The notes below the pieces were generated by a model. It did not search any database, was not told the DNA's origin, and saw only the letters and a program-made list of their open reading frames with translations. A stretch of 11,325 nt of DNA from Devosia sp. Its GTDB lineage: Bacteria; Pseudomonadota; Alphaproteobacteria; Rhizobiales; Devosiaceae. Position numbers and translations under genes: made by a program. This document shows, in pieces, positions 7,032 through 11,325 of the stretch (position 1 is the first letter of the stretch; the number at the start of each line of letters is the position of its first letter). The DNA lies in NCBI GenBank assembly GCA_011322005.1, contig DROE01000160.1, positions 1 to 11,325 on the forward strand. The letters are read 5' to 3'.

Positions 7032-8006
7032 CTAGTTGCCGGAGCTGGGGGGACGCGACCTGCTTGCGGGGCGGCGGGCGGGCTTGTCGTCATTCCCTCC
7101 CAAAGCCTCCTTTGCTATTTCGGCTATACCACCGATGGCACCGATTACGTTGGCGGCTTCGAGCGGCATCATCAGCACCTTCTGGTTAGGTGAGGAGGCA
7201 ATGGATTCAAGGGCCTTGATGTAGTTGTTGGCAACGAAGAAGTTGATGGCCTGCACATCCCCGGCGGCAATTGCTTGGGAAACCATGGTAGTGGCCTTGG
7301 CTTCGGCTTCCGCACCACGTTCGCGGGCCTCGGCATCACGGAAGGCGGCTTCGCGACGCCCTTCGGCTTCAAGAACCTGAGACTTCTTCAAGCCTTCCGC
7401 CTCAAGAATGGCGGCCTGGCGCGCGCCTTCGGATTCAAGGATGGTTGCGCGTTTGTCACGCTCCGCCTTCATCTGGCGACCCATGGCCTCGATAAGGTCC
7501 TTGGGCGGGTCGATATCCTTGATCTCGATACGTGAAATTTTCACGCCCCAGGGAGAGACTGCTTCGTCGACCACCCGCAACAGCCGGTTGTTGATTTCGT
7601 CGCGGTTGGAGAGCAGTTCGTCCAGGTCCATCGAGCCCATAACCGTACGGATATTGGTCATGGTCAGGTTGAGGATGGCGTGTTCAAGGCGGGCCACTTC
7701 ATAGGCTGCCGCAGGCGCATCAATCACCTGATAAAAGGTCACCCCGTTGGCGGTAACCGTGGCGTTGTCCCTGGTGATGACTTCCTGGTGGGGCACGTCG
7801 AGCACCTGCTCCATCATGTTCATCTTGTGGCCGATACCGTCGATAAAGGGTACGATGAGGCTGAGGCCGGGATGCAGGGTTCGTGTATATCTGCCGAAGC
7901 GCTCAATGGTGTAGTTATAGCCCTGCGGCACCATCTTGGCACCGGCGAACAGCACCAGTATCAGCAAGATACCCAGTGCGATCAGCGTGATACTCAAGCC
8001 ATCCAT
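7032..8006 (-). CDS. qmcA: SPFH/stomatin-family membrane protein, QmcA-like
   Basis: Predicted 324-residue inner-membrane protein. One N-terminal membrane helix (about 5-23) precedes the PHB/SPFH domain (about 24-185), shown by VPQGYNYTIERFGRYTRTLHPGL, the IVPF segment, DVPHQEVITRDN and the C-terminal part GVKISRIEIKDI. A long charged helix (about 175-240) made of 11-residue repeats follows, then a Gly/Ala-rich segment and a Pro/Ser/Arg-rich tail (about 306-324). Members oligomerise into large rings or cages; E. coli QmcA (305 residues) associates with the FtsH-HflKC protease system, and I infer a similar membrane quality-control role. The ATG at 8006 follows GGGAGA. It lies between hemH upstream (102-bp gap) and nfeD downstream on the same strand. 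The family is sure; the exact ortholog name is less so. Confidence 0.92.
   Translation of the reverse strand: MDGLSITLIALGILLILVLFAGAKMVPQGYNYTIERFGRYTRTLHPGLSLIVPFIDGIGHKMNMMEQVLDVPHQEVITRDNATVTANGVTFYQVIDAPAAAYEVARLEHAILNLTMTNIRTVMGSMDLDELLSNRDEINNRLLRVVDEAVSPWGVKISRIEIKDIDPPKDLIEAMGRQMKAERDKRATILESEGARQAAILEAEGLKKSQVLEAEGRREAAFRDAEARERGAEAEAKATTMVSQAIAAGDVQAINFFVANNYIKALESIASSPNQKVLMMPLEAANVIGAIGGIAEIAKEALGGNDDKPARRPASRSRPPSSGN
7311..7442 (-). repeat. tandem 11-residue (33-bp) repeat in the qmcA coiled coil
   Basis: Codons 189-232 of the SPFH gene encode four back-to-back units of 11 residues: ILESEGARQAA, ILEAEGLKKSQ, VLEAEGRREAA and FRDAEARERGA. The first three share the core (I/V)LE(A/S)EG; the fourth has drifted. 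The DNA shows the same 33-bp period with silent differences, so this is an old duplication kept by protein structure. Hendecad repeats give a nearly straight coiled coil, as known for SPFH proteins. Confidence 0.7.
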
Positions 8007-8051
8007 GATTTAATCTCCCGCAAATCATTGTCCCGTTGAATCGGTTTTCTA

Positions 8052-8080
8052 TATGTAGGTGTCGCTGGCCGGTTTGGCAA
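8052..8080 (-). promoter_or_regulatory. possible sigma-70 promoter for qmcA-nfeD
   Basis: On the minus strand TTGCCA (8080-8075; five of six match TTGACA) is followed after exactly 17 bp by TACATA (8057-8052), a weak -10; overlapping TATAGA is another candidate but leaves a 21-bp spacer. It lies in the 102-bp gap between the hemH stop and the qmcA start, about 45 bp before the ATG. The gap has no convincing hemH terminator, so read-through from hemH is also possible. Confidence 0.3.
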
Positions 8081-8108
8081 ATTTTGGGCTTGATGGAGCC
8101 GGACTAAC

Positions 8109-9125
8109 CTATAACCAGCCCCCAAGCTCATCGCGCGCCACCGCTTCGATGGCATCCATGCCTGGTTCCGTATCATTGAGGCAGCCGATATAGGCAAAGT
8201 TCTCGCCCCCGGCGTTCAGGAATATCTTCTTGCCCTCCATGGCCAGTTCCTCCAGCGTTTCAAGGCAATCCACGGAAAAAGCGGGGGCCATGATGGCGAT
8301 GTTTTTTATTCCTTCAGAAGGAAGAGCTGCCAGCACCTCGTCGGTATAGGGTTTGAGCCATTCTTCAGGGCCAAAGCGGCTCTGAAAGGCCAGTATCAGC
8401 CTTTCTTCGGGCCAGCCCAACTGCCGGGCGAGAAGAGATGTTGTTTTTTTGCACTGGTCAAAATAGGGGTCGCCCTTGTCCACGTAGGCCTGGGGCATGC
8501 CGTGGTAGGAAGTGATGATGCGCTGGGGTTCAAACTCCAGACGACCGAGTGCCTTCTCAACGCCGTCAGCCAGTGCCCCGAGATAAGCGTGGTGCGCAAA
8601 ATAGGGGGGGGCTGTTCGGATGGCGGGCTGCCAGCGCATGGTCCTGAGCACGTCAAAGGCCTTGTCATTGGCGGTGGCGGTGGTTGCCGCCGAATATTGC
8701 GGATAAAGCGGAAGCAACAGGATTTTTTCGCAGCCGGCCTCTTTCAGTCTCATGATGCCTTCTTGGGTGGAAGGGTTGCCATAACGCATGGCGAAGTCGA
8801 CGACAACGCTTTTGCCCAGGCGCTGTTGTAGCTTTTTTGCCTGCGAGGCGGAAATGATCCGCAAGGGGCTGTCATCGGCCTTGCGATCCCAGATTTTGTC
8901 GTAGGCGGCTCCGCTTTTTTTGGGTCGCGTGGTCAGAACGATCAAATTGAGAAGGGGCCACCAGAGCCAGCGCGGGGTTTCAATAACTCGCCGGTCCGAC
9001 AAGAATTCCTTGAGATAGCGGCGCATCGACCAGTAGTCGGTGGCGTCGGGCGTACCAAGATTGAGCAGAAGAACACCTGTTTTTGCAGTGCCCGGATTTG
9101 AAATTTGGGGGGATGGTGTGTTCAA
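8109..9125 (-). CDS. hemH: ferrochelatase
   Basis: Predicted 338-residue enzyme that inserts ferrous iron into protoporphyrin IX to make protoheme, the last step of the classical pathway. The N-terminal core TGVLLLNLGTPD (16-27) is diagnostic. Other family motifs are AMRYGNP (112-118), LLPLYPQYSAATT (137-149), SYHGMPQAY (206-214) with metal-site H208, FQSRFGPEEWL (247-257) and FSVDCLETLEEL (283-294) with the acidic active-site E289. There is no C-terminal Cys cluster of the [2Fe-2S] type. The start is a TTG at 9125; no ATG occurs in frame before residue 33, already inside the core fold, and only a weak GGA lies upstream. It is divergent from the 5'-nucleotidase across 223 bp and upstream of qmcA. 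The function is very secure; the exact start less so. Confidence 0.95.
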   Translation of the reverse strand: MNTPSPQISNPGTAKTGVLLLNLGTPDATDYWSMRRYLKEFLSDRRVIETPRWLWWPLLNLIVLTTRPKKSGAAYDKIWDRKADDSPLRIISASQAKKLQQRLGKSVVVDFAMRYGNPSTQEGIMRLKEAGCEKILLLPLYPQYSAATTATANDKAFDVLRTMRWQPAIRTAPPYFAHHAYLGALADGVEKALGRLEFEPQRIITSYHGMPQAYVDKGDPYFDQCKKTTSLLARQLGWPEERLILAFQSRFGPEEWLKPYTDEVLAALPSEGIKNIAIMAPAFSVDCLETLEELAMEGKKIFLNAGGENFAYIGCLNDTEPGMDAIEAVARDELGGWL

Positions 9126-9197
9126 GTTGTGTTGTCCATCGGCCTTTTGGCGGTGAGGCAGGATTATCCGTTGCTGGCCCAGATGCCTTTTATTCCA

Positions 9198-9226
9198 GTT
9201 CGGGCGGTATGCAAACCCGCCCGGGC
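9198..9226. repeat. GC-rich inverted repeat upstream of hemH
   Basis: CGGGCGG (9201-9207) and CCGCCCG (9217-9223) form a perfect 7-bp stem with a 9-nt loop. Two T-G wobbles and one further G-C pair extend it to 10 bp on the plus strand. It lies 75-100 bp upstream of the hemH TTG and about 125 bp upstream of the nucleotidase ATG. No gene points into it, so an ordinary terminator is unlikely. It could be a protein-binding site or a hairpin in a hemH leader. Confidence 0.5.
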
Positions 9227-9283
9227 CGGTTTTACAATCTTCACCCAGTTGGCGAGATGAATTGGAATTGCCGGTTCCGCGTC

Positions 9284-9296
9284 ACAAAATTTTTGT
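9284..9296. repeat. AT-rich 13-bp palindrome in the hemH/nucleotidase intergenic region
   Basis: ACAAAA-T-TTTTGT is a perfect palindrome around a single central base. It is about 53 bp upstream of the nucleotidase ATG, a position where an operator would act, but it matches no operator I can name with confidence. Confidence 0.4.
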
Positions 9297-9304
9297 CTAA
9301 GGTA

Positions 9305-9348
9305 GTTGGCAGAACTTGAGATAAGAGTTCTCTAACGAGGAGGAAAAT
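9305..9348 (+). promoter_or_regulatory. nucleotidase leader: inverted repeat directly before a strong ribosome binding site
   Basis: AGAACT (9311-9316) and AGTTCT (9326-9331) are perfect inverted arms around 9 nt. GTT (9305-9307) and AAC (9334-9336) extend the symmetry after a one-base length difference. The second arm ends just before GAGGAGG (9337-9343), a near-ideal Shine-Dalgarno sequence 5 nt from the ATG at 9349. The ribosome binding site is certain; a regulatory role for the inverted repeat is inference. Confidence 0.6.
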
Positions 9349-10935
9349 ATGAACAAGCTAGTTAAATCCGGCCTTTTCGGGCTGGTGGCTGCGGCAGGTC
9401 TGGCATTTGCCAGTCCGGCGCTGGCCCAGTATCAGCTGACCATTCTGCATACCAATGACTTTCATGCCCGCTTCGAACCGATCAGCAGATTTAATGGTCC
9501 CTGTTCGGTGGAAGACAATGAGGAGGGCAAGTGCTTTGGCGGCTCGGCCAGGCTGGCTAGTGCGATTGAGGAAGCGCGCGGGCGTTCCAACAATACCATT
9601 CTGCTTGACGGGGGTGATCAGTTCCAGGGCACGCTTTTTTATACCTATTACAAGGGTGCATTCACTGCTGAAATGATGAACCGGCTTGGATATGACGGCA
9701 TGACCGTGGGCAATCATGAATTTGATGATGGTCCAGAGGTACTGCGCGGGTTCATGGATACGATAAATTTCCCCATTCTGATGTCCAATGCTGATGTTTC
9801 AGCGGAGCCGCTGCTGGCCGGAGTGCTGAGAAAGTCCACCATAATCGAACGCGGTGGACAAAAAATCGGTCTGATCGGCCTTACACCGCAGGATACAGAT
9901 GAGCTGGCCAGTCCGGGCAAGAACATTACTTTTTCTGATCCAACCGATGCGGTGCAGGCTGAAGTGGATCGTCTCACCGCTGAAGGGGTGAACATCATCA
10001 TCGTTATGTCCCACTCCGGTTATGACGTGGATCTCGGAATTGCCGCCAATACCACTGGTGTTGACGTCATCGTCTCGGGCCATTCCAATGCCTACCTTTC
10101 CAATGTTGCAGAAAATGCAGACGGCCCCTATCCAACGATGGTGGGCAGCACGGCAGTTGTTTCGGCGTTCGCCTACGGCAAATTCCTGGGTGAGCTCAAC
10201 GTGAGCTTTGATGATGCGGGCAACATTACCGAGGCTGTGGGTGAGCCATTGATCATGGATGCTTCGGTTGCTGAAAACGCGGGCGTAAAAGCTCGTGTTA
10301 CTGAAATGGCCGTGCCTTTGGAGGAAATCCGCCAACGTGTTGTGGCCCTGGCTTCGGCTGAAATCGAAGGCGACCGGTCAGTGTGCCGGGTTCAGGAGTG
10401 CGAAATGGGCAATCTTGTGGCCGATGCGATGCTTGATCGTGTCAAGGGGCAGGGCATAACCATTGCCATACAGAACGGCGGGGGGCTTCGTGCCTCGATT
10501 GACGCTGGTGAAGTAACGATGGGTGAAGTCTTTGCGGTGCTTCCGTTCCAGAATACGCTTTCCACCTTCTATGTCAGCGGCGCGACCATTATCGCCGCTC
10601 TTGAGAATGGCGTAAGCCAGGTGGAAGAGGTCAAGGGGCGCTTTCCACAGGTGGCGGGCCTGCAGTTTGACTGGGATCCCACGGTTGCCCCCAACGAAGG
10701 GCGCATAGTTGCGGTTCGGGTGCAAAAGGACGGTGCATGGGTGCCCATAGATCCGGATGCCGAATATGGTGTTGTATCCAACAATTATGTCCGGGGCGGC
10801 GGTGACGGATACAGCATGTTCGAGGATGCCAAAAACGTCTATGATTTTGGTCCGGACCTGGCTGAGGTGGTCGCTGAATATCTGGCCAAGGCCGACGGGT
10901 ATACGCCTTATCTTGATGGGCGTATCAGCCAGTAG
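9349..10935 (+). CDS. secreted bifunctional metallophosphatase/5'-nucleotidase (UshA/NutA family)
   Basis: Predicted 528-residue periplasmic enzyme that dephosphorylates extracellular nucleotides and probably hydrolyses UDP-sugars, allowing phosphate and nucleoside scavenging. Residues 1-26 are a clear signal peptide ending PALA before QYQ. The metallophosphoesterase domain (about 28-250) has the dinuclear metal ligands in order: D37 and H39 in HTNDFH, D90 in DGGDQ, N122 and H123 in GNHEFD, H222 in MSHSG and H245 in SGHSN. The C-terminal 5'-nucleotidase domain (about 335-510) has MGNLVADAM, the substrate loop QNGGGLRAS (375-383, with R381) and NNYVRGGGDGY (478-488). Cys pairs C52/C62 and C346/C351 are likely disulfides, supporting export. 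It has a strong ribosome binding site, its own terminator and no partner gene on its strand. The family is sure; the preferred substrate is not. Confidence 0.95.
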   Translation: MNKLVKSGLFGLVAAAGLAFASPALAQYQLTILHTNDFHARFEPISRFNGPCSVEDNEEGKCFGGSARLASAIEEARGRSNNTILLDGGDQFQGTLFYTYYKGAFTAEMMNRLGYDGMTVGNHEFDDGPEVLRGFMDTINFPILMSNADVSAEPLLAGVLRKSTIIERGGQKIGLIGLTPQDTDELASPGKNITFSDPTDAVQAEVDRLTAEGVNIIIVMSHSGYDVDLGIAANTTGVDVIVSGHSNAYLSNVAENADGPYPTMVGSTAVVSAFAYGKFLGELNVSFDDAGNITEAVGEPLIMDASVAENAGVKARVTEMAVPLEEIRQRVVALASAEIEGDRSVCRVQECEMGNLVADAMLDRVKGQGITIAIQNGGGLRASIDAGEVTMGEVFAVLPFQNTLSTFYVSGATIIAALENGVSQVEEVKGRFPQVAGLQFDWDPTVAPNEGRIVAVRVQKDGAWVPIDPDAEYGVVSNNYVRGGGDGYSMFEDAKNVYDFGPDLAEVVAEYLAKADGYTPYLDGRISQ

Positions 10936-10977
10936 CGGGGTATCCGCCTGACCCTAGGTTGAGAGCCTATAAAAATT

Positions 10978-11009
10978 GCGCTCCGGGGGCTCGTTTCCGG
11001 GGCGCTTTT
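10978..11009 (+). terminator. rho-independent terminator of the 5'-nucleotidase gene
   Basis: GCGCTCCGG (10978-10986) pairs with CCGGGGCGC (10997-11005) as a 9-bp GC-rich stem with one T-G wobble and a 10-nt loop, followed at once by TTTT. It starts 42 bp past the nucleotidase stop. An A-rich run (10971-10975) on the other side could give it partial activity on the minus strand. Confidence 0.88.
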
Positions 11010-11132
11010 CTATATCCGGGTTTTCCAAAAGGGGTGTGGCCGCAAAAAAAGAGGGCACAAGGCCTGCCCGCTCCGCAAGCCGAATCCAACCCGTTGCATG
11101 AGCAAAAGCATGAATGCCAATGGACCCGGGGC

Positions 11133-11163
11133 GGCCCCTCCGGTTATGCCGGAACAGGGGGCC
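11133..11163. repeat. REP-like imperfect GC-rich hairpin
   Basis: Outer arms GGCCCC (11133-11138) and GGGGCC (11158-11163) pair perfectly. They enclose an inner stem TCCGG/CCGGA (11139-11143 with 11149-11153) around a TTATG loop, leaving a 4-nt ACAG bulge on one side. The result is 11 paired bases in 31 nt. There is no T-tract on either side, so it is not a standard terminator; the shape is like a REP element. Confidence 0.5.
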
Positions 11164-11168
11164 AGGCC

Positions 11169-11288
11169 CTAGACCGCTTCATGTTTAGATTGAATCAATT
11201 CTGTTTCATGATTGGCGAGATGGGCCAGTGCTGAAACGGGCGAAGCGCGATATTTGTTATCGGGCAAGACCGGTTTGGCTCTGGACAT
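11169..11288 (-). CDS. doubtful short ORF or C-terminal end of a gene beyond the window
   Basis: On the minus strand a frame is open from the window edge (11324) to a TAG at 11171-11169. The first ATG is at 11288, giving 39 residues beginning MSRAKPVLPD and ending IQSKHEAV, a polar, helix-like composition. No ribosome binding site precedes the ATG, and another minus-strand frame is also open over most of the stretch, so coding is uncertain. It may be a chance frame across an intergenic repeat, or the tail of a longer protein entering from the right. I recognise no family. Confidence 0.2.
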   Translation of the reverse strand: MSRAKPVLPDNKYRASPVSALAHLANHETELIQSKHEAV

Positions 11289-11325
11289 CCGCCAATCTGA
11301 AACCCAAGGGGGACGGGCCCTTTTG

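Larger units (their letters stand above)
11010..11325. other. right-edge stretch with no confident gene
   Basis: These 316 bp after the terminator contain no reading frame with convincing coding character. A plus-strand frame continuing to 11234 has no ribosome binding site and overlaps the nucleotidase terminator, so I discard it. What is visible: a GC-rich imperfect hairpin (11133-11163), a small palindrome GGGCC-A-GGCCC (11159-11169), an AT-rich palindrome ATTGA-A-TCAAT (within 11188-11201) and an open minus-strand frame reaching the window edge. It may be an intergenic repeat or the 3' part of an outside gene. Confidence 0.5.

Noticed and set aside
9281..9300. Pho box before the 5'-nucleotidase
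   Set aside because: GTCAC and GTCTA are present, but the repeat period is 14 bp instead of the 11 bp of Pho boxes, and the second half matches poorly.
10959..11234. Plus-strand open frame at the right edge
   Set aside because: It starts before and runs through the rho-independent terminator, has no ribosome binding site and has no recognisable domain.
1..11325. tRNA, rRNA, CRISPR array, insertion sequence, phage or defence genes
   Set aside because: No tRNA cloverleaf, regularly spaced repeat, transposase, integrase or defence-family motif is visible on either strand.

Overview
This is an ordinary chromosomal window of about 11.3 kb from a Gram-negative bacterium, most likely an alphaproteobacterium and possibly Hyphomicrobiales-like. 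The evidence is the mix of families: an MltB_2-type lytic transglycosylase beside GalE/GalU, a BBP2-like outer-membrane barrel, PomA/PomB-like stator proteins, a QmcA-NfeD pair and a short ferrochelatase. GC-rich codon use and frequent TTG/GTG starts fit. The PomA/PomB-like stator would suit a marine or saline habitat. That is inference; the genus is not determined.

Left block (1-3305). A minus-strand cluster runs galE (2371-1385), a periplasmic lytic murein transglycosylase (1374-145), then the first 23 codons of another exported or membrane protein that leaves the window at base 1. galE is divergent from galU (2430-3305, TTG start) across only 58 bp. GalU makes UDP-glucose and GalE interconverts it with UDP-galactose, so the block pairs UDP-sugar supply with envelope remodelling.

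Middle block (3326-6494). A minus-strand outer-membrane beta-barrel protein meets galU tail to tail. It is divergent from a two-gene stator operon: motA/pomA (4837, GTG) and motB/pomB (5643). No other flagellar gene is present. The MotB OmpA-like domain lacks the usual Asp in its GHTD motif.

Right block (6506-10935). A minus-strand series runs hemH, qmcA (SPFH) and nfeD, with the last two forming a classic membrane-quality-control pair. hemH is divergent from a secreted UshA/NutA-type 5'-nucleotidase. The 223-bp region between them holds three separate inverted repeats. The nucleotidase ends in a clear rho-independent terminator (10978-11009).

Right edge (11010-11325). No confident gene is visible. 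There is a stable GC-rich imperfect hairpin, an AT-rich palindrome and a doubtful short minus-strand ORF. It looks most like an intergenic repeat or the tail of a gene lying outside the window. No mobile element, CRISPR array, tRNA, rRNA or obviously novel multi-gene system was found. The best leads are the right-edge element, the MotB substitution and the hemH/nucleotidase inverted repeats.
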